Of a DNA stretch of 64,000 bases, positions 17,856-27,027 are shown in pieces; within the stretch, counting starts at the first letter, position 1, and every line of letters begins with the position of its first letter. The stretch spans positions 434,001-498,000 of the forward strand of contig CBDDLA010000001.1 of the NCBI GenBank assembly GCA_965230485.1. Direction: 5' to 3'. A program made the position numbers and the translations under genes. This stretch comes from Putridiphycobacter sp965230485 (GTDB taxonomy: Bacteria; Bacteroidota; Bacteroidia; Flavobacteriales_D; Crocinitomicaceae). The notes beneath the pieces are model-generated. The model searched no databases, was not told the DNA's origin, and saw only the letters and a program-made list of their open reading frames with translations.

Positions 17856-19760
17856 ATAAAAACCCCAACTGACATATTAAAAACCTATTGGAATTACAAT
17901 AAGTTTAGACCAAATCAGTCTGAAATAATTGAATCAGTAATTAACAAACGAAACACCCTTGCACTTTTACCTACTGGTGGCGGAAAATCAGTCTGTTTTC
18001 AAGTACCAGCCATGGCCATGGAAGGTATCTGTATCGTTGTTACACCTTTAATTGCTTTAATGGTCGACCAAGTACAAAACCTAGCAAATAGAGGAATAAA
18101 AGCTCTAAGTATTTATTCTGGTATGTCAGCAAGAGAAATTGATATAACACTCGACAATGCAGTCTATGGTGACTATTCTTTTTTATATGTATCTCCTGAA
18201 CGCCTCCAAACTCAAATTTTTATAGAACGGTTTAAAAAAATGAAAATCAGTTTTATAGCTATAGATGAAGCGCATTGTATTTCACAATGGGGATATGATT
18301 TTAGGCCAGCTTATTTACGTATAGCTGAACTTAAAAAAATTAAACCTAATATATTTTTCTTGGCCCTAACTGCTACTGCAACAAAACAGGTAGTTCTTGA
18401 TATTCAAGAAAAATTAGACTTTGAAAATTCAAATGTAATTCAAAGTTCTTTTGTTAGACCTAATCTGAAATACATTACTTTAAATAGTGATAACAAACTG
18501 GATGACATTGTTTTGTTAGTTAAAAAAATGAGCGGATCAGGTATTATATATTGCCAAACTAGAGGACAAACAAAAACACTTTATCAATACTTATCTTCAA
18601 TAAATTTATCTGTAGATTTTTATCATGCGGGTCTTAACAAAGAGGTTCGACAAAAAAAACAGCTTGATTGGATGCAGGACAGAACTAGGATAATTATTTC
18701 TACTAATGCATTTGGCATGGGAATAGATAAGCAAAACGTCAGATTTGTTATACACTATGACCTGCCTGATAATATTGAAAGCTATTTTCAAGAAGCTGGA
18801 AGAGCAGGAAGAGATTTGAAAGATTCCCGATCAGTATTATTCTTTAATAACAAAGACATTTTAAATATTAAAGAAAAAGTTAAATTGAAATATCCCGACA
18901 TATCAATTATAAAAAGTGTTTACAACGCACTTGGAAATCATTTGCAACTGGCTATTGGTTCTGGTAAAGAAGAAATTTATAATATTGATTTAACCGCATT
19001 CTCTCAAAAGTATAACTTTAACTTTTACACCTCCTATTATACCATTAAAATACTAGAGAATAACAATTTAATTCAAGTAAATGATGATGATTTCAGACCT
19101 AGCAGATTGAAAATAATAGTGAACAAATCAGAACTATATCATTTTCAAGTTAAAAATATAATTCATAATAAAATCATACAGTTTATTTTAAGATCTCACC
19201 TTGGGATTTTTGATGAATATTTAAGTATTAATGAAAGTATAATTGCCGCAAAACTTAATCTAAAAAAGGAAGATATTATTAGCGCCCTAGCATATTTGAA
19301 AAAACAATGTGTTGTTGATTATATTCCAGAATCCAAAGGATATCAGATCGTCTATCTTAAAGAACGACTTAATGAACAAAACTTTAGTCTCTCCTCTGAT
19401 TTTTACAACGTTCGAAAAGAAAATGCCATTAAAAAGTCAGAAGCACTTATCAAATTTCTGAAAAACGATATTTGTAGACAAGTATACCTACTAAACTACT
19501 TTAACGAAAAAGATGCGAAGCCCTGCAAGCATTGTAACGTATGCTTGAATATATCTGAATTGAGTCCTAAAACAAGCCTAAAAGAACAAATATTGAAATA
19601 TATCCTTTCCGAACTTAAACTCAACAAAAACATTCGAATTGAAAAAGTTTATGATAATTTCATTGAGCAGAACCATGACCATATTATAAAAATTATCAGA
19701 CAATTAAATGAAGAAATGCACTTAAAAATCGATCCATCAGGTCGCTTTATTTCTAAGTAA
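17856..19760 (+). CDS. recQ: RecQ family ATP-dependent DNA helicase with non-canonical start (ATA/ATT)
   Basis: The first ATG in frame (18012) would remove helicase motif I. The frame is open back to a stop at 17844 and encodes KTPTDILKTYWNYNKFR, then the Q-motif region RPNQSEII and LPTGGGKSVCFQVPA, so the gene clearly begins near 17856. There the only possible initiators are ATA (17856) or ATT (17853), exactly where homologues would have ATG. From 17856 it is 634 residues, a normal RecQ length. Other motifs are IAIDEAHCISQWGYDFRPAY, FLALTATAT and QEAGRAGRD, plus a zinc-binding cluster CRQVYLLNYF...CKHCNVC. RecQ unwinds DNA 3'-5' in recombinational repair. Either translation starts at a rare codon, or the start has mutated, or there is a sequence error. 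Confidence 0.88.
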   Translation: MKTPTDILKTYWNYNKFRPNQSEIIESVINKRNTLALLPTGGGKSVCFQVPAMAMEGICIVVTPLIALMVDQVQNLANRGIKALSIYSGMSAREIDITLDNAVYGDYSFLYVSPERLQTQIFIERFKKMKISFIAIDEAHCISQWGYDFRPAYLRIAELKKIKPNIFFLALTATATKQVVLDIQEKLDFENSNVIQSSFVRPNLKYITLNSDNKLDDIVLLVKKMSGSGIIYCQTRGQTKTLYQYLSSINLSVDFYHAGLNKEVRQKKQLDWMQDRTRIIISTNAFGMGIDKQNVRFVIHYDLPDNIESYFQEAGRAGRDLKDSRSVLFFNNKDILNIKEKVKLKYPDISIIKSVYNALGNHLQLAIGSGKEEIYNIDLTAFSQKYNFNFYTSYYTIKILENNNLIQVNDDDFRPSRLKIIVNKSELYHFQVKNIIHNKIIQFILRSHLGIFDEYLSINESIIAAKLNLKKEDIISALAYLKKQCVVDYIPESKGYQIVYLKERLNEQNFSLSSDFYNVRKENAIKKSEALIKFLKNDICRQVYLLNYFNEKDAKPCKHCNVCLNISELSPKTSLKEQILKYILSELKLNKNIRIEKVYDNFIEQNHDHIIKIIRQLNEEMHLKIDPSGRFISK

Positions 19761-19882
19761 AACATTTGCTTTTAAAATCACTATTTTTCTGACTAACATA
19801 TTGCTGTTAAAACATTGAGTAACCTGATTAAAATGACGCAATTCTTTTATTTAATTTAGTCATTTACTAGTTAATATTTAAA

Positions 19883-22390
19883 ATGGCAAAAAAGTCAAAT
19901 TCATATAACACGAAAGATTCAAAAAAAAAGAAGGCAAAGCAGAATAAAAGAGTTAATTTTTTAAAGCCTTTAAAAGATTTGTTTTCAAAGGATCGAAAAA
20001 AGTTAAGATTAAGTGTTGGATCGATACTAGTTTTAATTGGTATTTACCAAACATTCGCTTTTATTTCTTACTTATTTACATGGCAAATAGATCAAGACAA
20101 AGTAATTAATAAATCACTATGGCCTTTTTTATTTTCTGATAATGAAATCGTTATTGATAATCATCTCGGAAAGCTAGGAGCATGGTTGTCTCATACCTTT
20201 TTCTATGAATGGTTTGGTTTCCCTTCGTTTATCGTTCCGTTTTTATGTATTTTATTTGGTTTGTATTTAATGACCAAGTATGCGCTTTTTCCTCTTAGAA
20301 GAACTTTAGCTATTTCAGTAGTAGGGATAATCGTTTTTTCATTGGTGCTTGGTTTTTTTAATCGTCCGAATGTCTTTCCATACGGTGGAAATTTTGGATA
20401 CACCTTTAACCTCTGGCTTTTTAAAACAGTTGGTACAATTGGGGCTGCGTTATTTCTTGTGGTTTTAGTTTTTATTTCAATTGTTGTACTATTCAATCCA
20501 GACTTTAAAAAATTAATTGACTTTTTTAATTTATCAGGTTTGTTCAATAAGTCAAATGATAAAGGCTCTAAAATGGAACAAGAATTGGCAGGAGACATTG
20601 TAGCCGTTAATTCAATTAAAGATGAAGACATTCAAGAAGACATTATTAGTGAATCTGTAAATTTTGATGAGGATGAAACAGTAGAAGAAAAAAATGATAG
20701 CACTTCCTCTATTGAACCAGCAGATAAAAATTTAGACTTTGAAGTCTTGTCATCAAATGAAGATAAAAAGACTGAGTTTTCGGAAGAAAACACTGAAAAA
20801 GAAAATAACTTCGAAATTGAAGTTAAAGAAGAAATTACCCTTAATGAAGACGATTTAGATGATAAAATAAAAGAATTTGGGGAATATGATCCTAAGCTTG
20901 ACCTTTCAGCATATCAGTTACCTACTATTGATTTGCTTGAAGAATATGGAGGGAGTAAGCTAAAAATCAATAAAGAAGAGTTAGAAGCGAATAAGAATAA
21001 AATTGTTGAAGTACTTGGGCATTATAATATTGAAATTTCCAAAATAAAAGCAACTGTTGGACCTACAGTTACACTTTACGAGATTGTGCCGGCACCCGGT
21101 ATTCGAATTTCAAAAATTAAAAACCTCTCTGACGACATAGCTTTAAGCTTAGCAGCTCTAGGAATACGTATTATTGCACCGATACCTGGCAAAGGAACCA
21201 TTGGTATCGAGGTACCTAACTCTACCCCTGATATGGTAGCTATGAGAACAATGATTGCTTCTGAAAAATTCCAAAATTCAGATATGGAATTACCTGTTGT
21301 TATGGGTAAAACAATATCAAATGAAACATTCATATTCGATTTGGCTAAAGCTCCTCATCTTCTGGTGGCTGGAGCAACAGGTCAAGGTAAGTCTGTTGGA
21401 CTAAATGCTATATTAGTATCTATTTTATATAAAAAGCATCCAGCGCAAGTTAAGTTTGTAATGGTAGATCCTAAAAAAGTTGAACTCACACTTTACAATA
21501 AAATTGAAAGACACTTTTTGGCAAAATTACCCGATACTGATGAAGCCATTATTACTGATACTGCCAAGGTTGTTAATACTATGAACTCATTGTGTATTGA
21601 AATGGATGATCGATACGAACTTCTAAAAACAGCACAAGTAAGGAATTTAAAAGAGTACAACTCAAAATTTATTGCTCGGAAATTAAACCCAGAAAATGGT
21701 CACCGCTTCTTGCCTTATATTGTCGTAGTGATTGATGAGTTTGCTGATTTAATAATGACTGCTGGAAAAGAAATTGAACATCCTATTGCCAGACTAGCTC
21801 AACTTGCTCGTGCCATTGGAATTCATTTAATAGTAGCTACCCAAAGACCATCAGTCAATGTTATTACTGGTATGATTAAGGCAAACTTTCCTGCAAGAGT
21901 TGCTTTTAAAGTTTCTTCTGGTATCGATTCTAAAACCATTTTGGATTCTACAGGTGCTGATCAATTAATTGGTCGTGGAGATATGCTTATTTCTTTTGGT
22001 AATGACCTAACAAGAGTTCAATGTGCGTTTGTAGATACTCCAGAGGTAGAAAAGATATGTGATTTTATTGGCGACCAACGAGCCTATCCAAGTGCATTAA
22101 TGCTTCCTGAATACGTTGGGGAAAACGAAGAGTCTGGTGGAAACGATATCGATATAGACGACAGGGATGATTTATTTAATGCGGCCGCAGAAGTTTTAGT
22201 CACCCATCAGCAAGGTTCAGCCTCATTATTACAGCGAAAGCTCAAAATCGGCTACAATAGGGCTGGAAGAATAATTGATCAAATGGAAGCAGTAGGAATA
22301 ATTGGCCCATTTAAAGGAAGTAAAGCTCGCGAAGTTTTAATCCCAGACCTTGTTGCACTAGACCAATTTCTAAAAAACTTAGAAGAATAA
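19883..22390 (+). CDS. ftsK: DNA translocase FtsK
   Basis: 835 residues. A basic N-terminus is followed by four membrane segments (residues ~35-205), a long acidic linker (~225-345), and the alpha/beta motor domain. The motor has Walker A AGATGQGKSVGLN (~495) and Walker B VVVIDEFADLIM (~615), plus LARAIGIHLIVATQRPSVNVITG. The C-terminal winged-helix gamma domain (ASLLQRKLKIGYNRAGRIID) reads KOPS-like sites. It couples septation to chromosome segregation and XerCD dimer resolution at the division site. lolA follows 75 nt downstream, as is common in this phylum. Confidence 0.96.
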   Translation: MAKKSNSYNTKDSKKKKAKQNKRVNFLKPLKDLFSKDRKKLRLSVGSILVLIGIYQTFAFISYLFTWQIDQDKVINKSLWPFLFSDNEIVIDNHLGKLGAWLSHTFFYEWFGFPSFIVPFLCILFGLYLMTKYALFPLRRTLAISVVGIIVFSLVLGFFNRPNVFPYGGNFGYTFNLWLFKTVGTIGAALFLVVLVFISIVVLFNPDFKKLIDFFNLSGLFNKSNDKGSKMEQELAGDIVAVNSIKDEDIQEDIISESVNFDEDETVEEKNDSTSSIEPADKNLDFEVLSSNEDKKTEFSEENTEKENNFEIEVKEEITLNEDDLDDKIKEFGEYDPKLDLSAYQLPTIDLLEEYGGSKLKINKEELEANKNKIVEVLGHYNIEISKIKATVGPTVTLYEIVPAPGIRISKIKNLSDDIALSLAALGIRIIAPIPGKGTIGIEVPNSTPDMVAMRTMIASEKFQNSDMELPVVMGKTISNETFIFDLAKAPHLLVAGATGQGKSVGLNAILVSILYKKHPAQVKFVMVDPKKVELTLYNKIERHFLAKLPDTDEAIITDTAKVVNTMNSLCIEMDDRYELLKTAQVRNLKEYNSKFIARKLNPENGHRFLPYIVVVIDEFADLIMTAGKEIEHPIARLAQLARAIGIHLIVATQRPSVNVITGMIKANFPARVAFKVSSGIDSKTILDSTGADQLIGRGDMLISFGNDLTRVQCAFVDTPEVEKICDFIGDQRAYPSALMLPEYVGENEESGGNDIDIDDRDDLFNAAAEVLVTHQQGSASLLQRKLKIGYNRAGRIIDQMEAVGIIGPFKGSKAREVLIPDLVALDQFLKNLEE

Positions 22391-22412
22391 TCTATAAAGG
22401 CACCATTTTTTA

Positions 22413-22420
22413 TAATTTTG
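22413..22420 (+). promoter_or_regulatory. -7 element upstream of lolA
   Basis: TAATTTTG matches TAnnTTTG and lies 45 nt before the lolA ATG in the ftsK-lolA gap. No good -33 TTTG is visible at the expected distance. Confidence 0.4.
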
Positions 22421-22465
22421 GCACAGTTATAGCATGTGATTAGAAAGAAAATTAAAACTGAAAAT

Positions 22466-23107
22466 ATGAAACGTCTATTAGGATTATTTTTATGCGTAGG
22501 ATTAACTTCCTTTAGCTTTGGACAAACAGACGCAAAAGCGAAAACCATATTGGATAAGGTCAGCTCAGCAACGAAAACGTACAAAACAATTAAGTTAACT
22601 TACAGCTTGAGTATTATTTCTCCCGAAGGAAGTCCGATTAATCAAAAAGGAAAAGCTTTTTTGAAAGGAGATAAATATTATATTTCAATGCCAGATCAAA
22701 CTATTATATCAAATGGTGCAAATATTTGGACTTATATAAAATCAGATAATGAGTGTTACGTCAGAGAAGCTGATGATGATGATGACGATTTATTAAAGCC
22801 AAGCAAACTCATAACCATTTGGGAAAAAGGTTTTGATTTTAAATATTCCAAGCAAACTGAATTTAAAGGTAAAAAGGTCGAAGAAATTTATTTATTTCCA
22901 AAAGACAAGCAAAAAAGCAAATATCACACAATTATTTTGAAAATTGACCCAAGCAAGAATCAAGTAGCGCATGTACACATCAAAGGAAAAGATGGTACTC
23001 ATATGAAATACAGCATGGGTAGTTTTGAAACAAACATGAGTATTCCCGACACCCAATTCACATTCAACAAGGCCAAACACCCTGGTGTTATGGTAATTGA
23101 AGAGTAA
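22466..23107 (+). CDS. lolA: LolA-like outer-membrane lipoprotein carrier protein
   Basis: 213 residues from the ATG at 22466, giving a clean Sec signal peptide (MKRLLGLFLCVGLTSFSFGQ) cleaved near residue 20. An upstream in-frame GTG would add ten charged residues before it. The mature part has the LolA-like pattern: AKTILDKVSSATKTYKTIKLTYSL, GKAFLKGDKYYISMPDQTIISNGANIWTY and late SMGSFETNMSIPDTQFTFNKAKHPGVMVIE. An acidic DDDDD loop lies mid-protein. LolA ferries lipoproteins across the periplasm to the outer membrane. It lies after ftsK and is followed by a terminator. Confidence 0.85.
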   Translation: MKRLLGLFLCVGLTSFSFGQTDAKAKTILDKVSSATKTYKTIKLTYSLSIISPEGSPINQKGKAFLKGDKYYISMPDQTIISNGANIWTYIKSDNECYVREADDDDDDLLKPSKLITIWEKGFDFKYSKQTEFKGKKVEEIYLFPKDKQKSKYHTIILKIDPSKNQVAHVHIKGKDGTHMKYSMGSFETNMSIPDTQFTFNKAKHPGVMVIEE

Positions 23108-23130
23108 TTGTCGCAAAAAATTGTATTGAA

Positions 23131-23162
23131 GAAGGAGGCTTTTTAAGTCCTCCTTTTATTTT
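23131..23162 (+). terminator. Terminator after lolA
   Basis: The stem AAGGAGG (23132-23138) pairs with CCTCCTT (23149-23155) around a short T/A-rich loop. It is followed by TTATTTTAT. It lies 24 nt after the lolA stop. Confidence 0.8.
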
Positions 23163-23246
23163 ATGCAAAACGAGTCAATACCCAAATACATTTGCATTAG
23201 TAAGTCTTTAGTAAAAAGCAACTGTTTATTTAAGTTCAATTGAGAT

Positions 23247-24167
23247 TTATTCAATAAATGTATATCTGACACCTAAACTTAAAATATTTTTTATTTGCGC
23301 TAAAGGAACGGGAGTGCCAATGTTAGCTCCAAATTCATCAGTTCTTTGAATATCAATGTCATTATCGTATATAACGTTTGAACTCCAGCTTGCAGATAGC
23401 CATTTATTTATTTTAAAATCAAATAATGCCTCTGCACTGACATCCGTGTGAGTAATGAAATATACTTTTCCATCATCTTCCTCATTATAACTTGAGAATA
23501 ATTCTAATCTTCCCTTGAACGTCACATTTTTCATTATCTCATTTGTATATAATAGTTTTGCAAATGCCCCTATTTCGTTTCTAAAAACTTCTCCTGGAGT
23601 TACACCAAAAGCACCTGCCTGAGATAGGGTAAAATCTTGAACAAAAGTCATTTTGGATGTCAATGGTGAAAATAAAACCTGAAATTTATCTGATGGATGA
23701 TAATCGAACCCTAAAGCTACAGTTAGATATCCAGGAGCCATAAACTTAGATAAAATATCATTCAAACCATCAGTAGATCTCGAAACATCAAATTGTGATC
23801 GATAATCAATCAATAGTGCAGCATCTAGCGGCTTATAAATGTTATAACCTAATTTAGAAAACAATGAAATCACATCATCTGTTTTTGCCCAAGGGTTTCG
23901 CAAGATTCTGTTTTGACCATAGGCGAGATTTAAACCATTGTCCCAACGCCATTTATCTTTTTTCCAGTTAGCCTGAGCATCAAATAATGCGATCCAAGAT
24001 ATGGTATTTTGACCACCCGCATTCCAGTTCTTAAATGAAGCATGAGTACCATTTAGCCCTCCAACTGCCTTAAATTTCCAATTTTCGGTATTCTCAGCAG
24101 CAGCATCTTGTGCAAGACCTACCATAGAAATACTTGCGATTGCGATTATAGATAATATTTTTTTCAT
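23247..24167 (-). CDS. DUF3078 outer-membrane beta-barrel-like protein
   Basis: 306 residues with a Sec signal peptide (MKKILSIIAIASISMVGLAQ). The mature protein begins WKFKAVGGLNGTHASFKNWNAGGQNTISW, the typical start of DUF3078 proteins. Alternating beta-strand segments with aromatic girdles follow, ending SLGVRYTFIE with a terminal aromatic pair, as expected of an outer-membrane barrel. Function is unknown. A minus-strand -7 element lies 19 nt upstream of the ATG, so it is probably monocistronic. Confidence 0.85.
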   Translation of the reverse strand: MKKILSIIAIASISMVGLAQDAAAENTENWKFKAVGGLNGTHASFKNWNAGGQNTISWIALFDAQANWKKDKWRWDNGLNLAYGQNRILRNPWAKTDDVISLFSKLGYNIYKPLDAALLIDYRSQFDVSRSTDGLNDILSKFMAPGYLTVALGFDYHPSDKFQVLFSPLTSKMTFVQDFTLSQAGAFGVTPGEVFRNEIGAFAKLLYTNEIMKNVTFKGRLELFSSYNEEDDGKVYFITHTDVSAEALFDFKINKWLSASWSSNVIYDNDIDIQRTDEFGANIGTPVPLAQIKNILSLGVRYTFIE

Positions 24168-24186
24168 AGTTTAATTATTAATCCTG

Positions 24187-24194
24187 CAAATATA
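24187..24194 (-). promoter_or_regulatory. -7 element of the DUF3078 gene
   Basis: CAAATATA on the plus strand reads TATATTTG on the minus strand, matching TAnnTTTG, 19 nt upstream of the ATG at 24167. No TTTG occurs 19-20 nt further upstream. Confidence 0.45.
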
Positions 24195-24232
24195 GGTTTT
24201 CTAAAAAAATATTAATATTGTTATGAAGTGTT

Positions 24233-25915
24233 TTATAATCCTTGGACTAATTCTTTCTTGATAAAGTCGGCTACCCTAAAAGAATTAGCATAAATAGTCC
24301 AGGTATATGGAACAGATCCCCCCGTAGGCATAAAACTTGCATCAGTTACAAATACGTTTTCGCAGTCGTGTAATTTGCAATTAGGGTCAAGAACTGACGT
24401 TTTGGGATCATCTCCAAACCTACATCCACCAGCGACAAGATTAGGAGAAGGCCTGCCACTAATCCCTGTTTTAACATTTCTTGCTCCAATTTTTTTTAAA
24501 AGATCTTCTCCTTTTTGAGCTAAAAATTTTGCAACTTTAATATCATGAGGATGGTAACCTATTTTAACTTTAGCAACATTATCTCCCCATTTATCTTTAT
24601 CTGTTTCTGATAGGGTAACATTACAATCGTCTGTTGGTAACCAATCATTAAAGATTTCAAACTTTATTTTTCTTTGTTCTGTGAAATAGTGTTTGATTTT
24701 TTCTTTCAATTCCGCTCCAAAAACCAACCTGCTTCCATCCCACTTTTGTCTGCTAAGACGAGGCATTGGGTTAGAATGTTCGAAAACGAAATCAACTGTA
24801 CCGCCCTTCACTTTTCCTTTAAACTCTTTACTATCAATTTCATACCAGTTTTGAATAGCTCGATTTACCCACAAACCTTGTGTTTCTAATCCTTTAACTT
24901 CTTTTTCAGAGAAGTCTTCAAAGTTTAAGTTTCCACCTCCAATTCCTCCAGCAGAAAAGATTAAATTTTTACCGACCTGACCACTGCTATTTCCTAGTCC
25001 ATTTGGATAGTTTTTGCTTTTGCTTGCCAATAAAAGTCTTGAAGATTCAATAGCCTGTGCAGCCAATACAAAAATTTTAGCCTCAATAAACTTATCTCCA
25101 TTATCAGTGTGATAATATGCGCTTTCGACTCTTCCAGATTTGCTAGAATTCAATTTAAACACTTTAGCATGGGGAATAATGGTACAATTTCCAGTATCTA
25201 ATGCCTGATTTATCAGAGCAACGCGGCTACTACTTTTAGCATTTGAACTGCATCCATAGCTTCCACAATAACTTGAATAATAGCAACCCTGCCTTTTATC
25301 CATGGGTCTGGTGATAATGCCACGCGCAACATGAACAAGCTGATAACCCTGCTCTTCTGCAGCAGTATCAAGCCAATCACTTACAAGGTTTGTTTTTAGA
25401 GGTGGAAAAGGAAAATCGGCTGAAGATCTTGGTTCTTGGGTAGAATGCTTTCTGACCTCTCCTGAGACCCCTACAACAGACTCCACTTTGGTATAATATG
25501 GTTCTAAATCATTATAATCGATTGGCCAATCGACAATATTTGCACCTTTTATTGGACCATAGGTGCTCAAAAGTTTAAAATCTGATGGCTTTAACCTATG
25601 GAAATAAGCGCTCATAAGATTAGATGACCCTCCAACCATATTACCATTCCAATAGGTACTCCCAGTTTCCTTAGTTGTTTTAACCTGCCATTTCTTTTTT
25701 TGCTTGCTATATGCTTCTATTGCATGGTATTCATCCTTTAAATTCGAAGCGTAAACATCCTTTCTACAACTCAAATACTCATCCTTATTAAAATCTTCTG
25801 TTTTCAAAAATGGTCCTTTTTCAAGAACACAAACCTTATAGCCTGCCTTTGATAACTCATAAATTATAGGTCCGGCCCCTGCACCACTGCCTACTACACA
25901 AACATCATATATCAT
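24233..25915 (-). CDS. GMC family oxidoreductase (FAD-dependent dehydrogenase large subunit)
   Basis: 560 residues with an N-terminal FAD-binding motif VVGSGAGAGPIIYELSKAGY (residues ~7-26), a GMC-like TGSTYWNGNMVGGSSNLMSAYFHR region (~85-108), QAIESSRLLLAS and the C-terminal block NVFVTDASFMPTGGSVPYTW. It resembles the catalytic subunit of membrane-bound gluconate/sugar dehydrogenases. The cysteine-rich stretch GCYYSSYCGSYGCSSNAK (~210-227) is typical of this subgroup. The ATG overlaps the upstream small-subunit gene by 11 nt, so the two form a heteromer. Substrate unknown. Confidence 0.88.
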   Translation of the reverse strand: MIYDVCVVGSGAGAGPIIYELSKAGYKVCVLEKGPFLKTEDFNKDEYLSCRKDVYASNLKDEYHAIEAYSKQKKKWQVKTTKETGSTYWNGNMVGGSSNLMSAYFHRLKPSDFKLLSTYGPIKGANIVDWPIDYNDLEPYYTKVESVVGVSGEVRKHSTQEPRSSADFPFPPLKTNLVSDWLDTAAEEQGYQLVHVARGIITRPMDKRQGCYYSSYCGSYGCSSNAKSSSRVALINQALDTGNCTIIPHAKVFKLNSSKSGRVESAYYHTDNGDKFIEAKIFVLAAQAIESSRLLLASKSKNYPNGLGNSSGQVGKNLIFSAGGIGGGNLNFEDFSEKEVKGLETQGLWVNRAIQNWYEIDSKEFKGKVKGGTVDFVFEHSNPMPRLSRQKWDGSRLVFGAELKEKIKHYFTEQRKIKFEIFNDWLPTDDCNVTLSETDKDKWGDNVAKVKIGYHPHDIKVAKFLAQKGEDLLKKIGARNVKTGISGRPSPNLVAGGCRFGDDPKTSVLDPNCKLHDCENVFVTDASFMPTGGSVPYTWTIYANSFRVADFIKKELVQGL

Positions 25916-26501
25916 CTTGAAATTTGTTTAAAAAATTTGGATATTTCTGACTTTCCTCCGGCCTAGGATAACCAGCTTGATGATTAAGCCAATCCCATCC
26001 AACACTATTTTGATTTACATTATATATCGGATCAATTGATAATGATTCAAAAATATAATTTAATGTTCTCCCCAGAAAATCTTCACCCCAACTCAATTTA
26101 GCAACTTTTTTTAAAATATCATTTTTATGAGTTACATCAAGGTCTTCAAAACGACCTTTATGCTCTTCTATCGTTAGGTCATTTAATTTTTGAATGGCGT
26201 TTTTAAACATTTCATAATTATTAAACCCATAGTGCTGATCTTTTAAGGACCAAATAATATGTGACATTGAATTGAGGTCTTTAACACTTGGACCATTATT
26301 ATTATCAGGAAATAAAGTATCAACTATTGAAGTTAGGGTTAATCGTTCCTCTAAAAAGAAAAAAGTATCTAGTTGGTCTAATTTTTCCAAGTTTTCTGTA
26401 CATGCTTGAAAAAAACCTAGCTGAGAAGTGATCCCAGCAGCCAATAAGCCCTTTATAAAACTTCTTCGGTTGGATGACCATGTGCGATTAGTAATTTCCA
26501 A
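25905..26501 (-). CDS. Gluconate 2-dehydrogenase subunit 3 family protein (Tat-exported lipoprotein)
   Basis: 198 residues from a TTG at 26501. A twin-arginine motif SNRRSFIKGLLAAG is followed by a lipobox-like LGFFQACTEN, so it is probably Tat-exported and perhaps lipid-anchored. The body (LTLTSIVDTLFPDNNNGPS, ending HQAGYPRPEESQKYPNFLNKF) fits the small subunit of gluconate/GMC dehydrogenases. It would carry the folded GMC subunit to the periplasm. No ATG in frame precedes the Tat motif. An earlier in-frame TTG at 26546 lies inside the T-run of the upstream terminator, so I prefer 26501. The start remains uncertain. Confidence 0.78.
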   Translation of the reverse strand: MEITNRTWSSNRRSFIKGLLAAGITSQLGFFQACTENLEKLDQLDTFFFLEERLTLTSIVDTLFPDNNNGPSVKDLNSMSHIIWSLKDQHYGFNNYEMFKNAIQKLNDLTIEEHKGRFEDLDVTHKNDILKKVAKLSWGEDFLGRTLNYIFESLSIDPIYNVNQNSVGWDWLNHQAGYPRPEESQKYPNFLNKFQDDI

Positions 26502-26542
26502 TGTAATTAATTGTTTGGTTAAAATTAAACATAAATTATGTG

Positions 26543-26576
26543 ACAAAAAAAAACCTAGACTTTAAAGTCTAGGTTT
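26543..26576 (-). terminator. Terminator after the Glu-rich lipoprotein gene
   Basis: A perfect 26-nt palindrome at 26551-26576 (arms AAACCTAGACTTT/AAAGTCTAGGTTT). On the minus strand it is extended by more T residues. It lies 20 nt past the stop of the gene ending at 26597. Confidence 0.9.
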
Positions 26577-26596
26577 GAATATTATTGGTGAAGTAA

Positions 26597-26890
26597 TTAG
26601 TGACCTCCGTCACATTTTCCTTCATCACATTTTCCTTCTTCACATTTGTGATCTCCTTCCATTACTTCTTCAGCATTCTCCATCATTTCTTCTGCTTCTT
26701 CTACTACCTCTTCAGCCACTTCTTCAACAGCTTCAACAGCTTCTGTTCCTTCTTCTACCATTTCAGTGGCAGCTTCAGTTGCATCATCTGCAGCGTCACT
26801 AGCTTCCTCACAGCTATACATTGCCATTGATCCAGCAGCAATTAATACTAATCCTAATTGTCTTAAATTTAAAAGATTCTTTTTCATCAT
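26597..26890 (-). CDS. Small Glu/Ala-rich lipoprotein with Cys/His tail
   Basis: 97 residues. The signal peptide ends in a lipobox (SMAMYSCEE, Cys ~27). The mature part is almost entirely Glu, Ala, Val, Met and Thr (EAVEAVEEVAEEVVEEAEEM), probably one long acidic amphipathic helix. It ends in HKCEEGKCDEGKCDGGH, with three evenly spaced Cys and flanking His that could bind a metal. I do not recognise a family. It is monocistronic: it has its own -7 element (26931-26938) and a strong terminator. The second Met may be the true start. Confidence 0.72.
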   Translation of the reverse strand: MMKKNLLNLRQLGLVLIAAGSMAMYSCEEASDAADDATEAATEMVEEGTEAVEAVEEVAEEVVEEAEEMMENAEEVMEGDHKCEEGKCDEGKCDGGH

Positions 26891-26930
26891 TTCGGTTTTA
26901 AAAATTAAATAATTTGGCTCTTGCCTGTAA

Positions 26931-26938
26931 CAAACGTA
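26931..26938 (-). promoter_or_regulatory. -7 element of the Glu-rich lipoprotein gene
   Basis: CAAACGTA on the plus strand is TACGTTTG on the minus strand (consensus TAnnTTTG), 40 nt upstream of the ATG at 26890. Confidence 0.45.
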
Positions 26939-27027
26939 CGAAATATATTTAAAAAAGGTTACTATTCAGCTTGTTTTTCTTAACAATGGTTTTTTGATTA
27001 TGTCATTTGTATCATTAATTTTATATT

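Noticed and set aside
18012..19760. recQ starting at the first ATG (18012)
   Set aside because: This would remove the Q-motif region and Walker A, which are plainly encoded in frame upstream; the gene must start near 17856.
26575..26830. Plus-strand Leu/Phe-rich frames opposite the Glu-rich lipoprotein gene
   Set aside because: They are the complement of Glu/Ala-rich codons; the lipoprotein on the minus strand has a signal peptide, promoter element and terminator.
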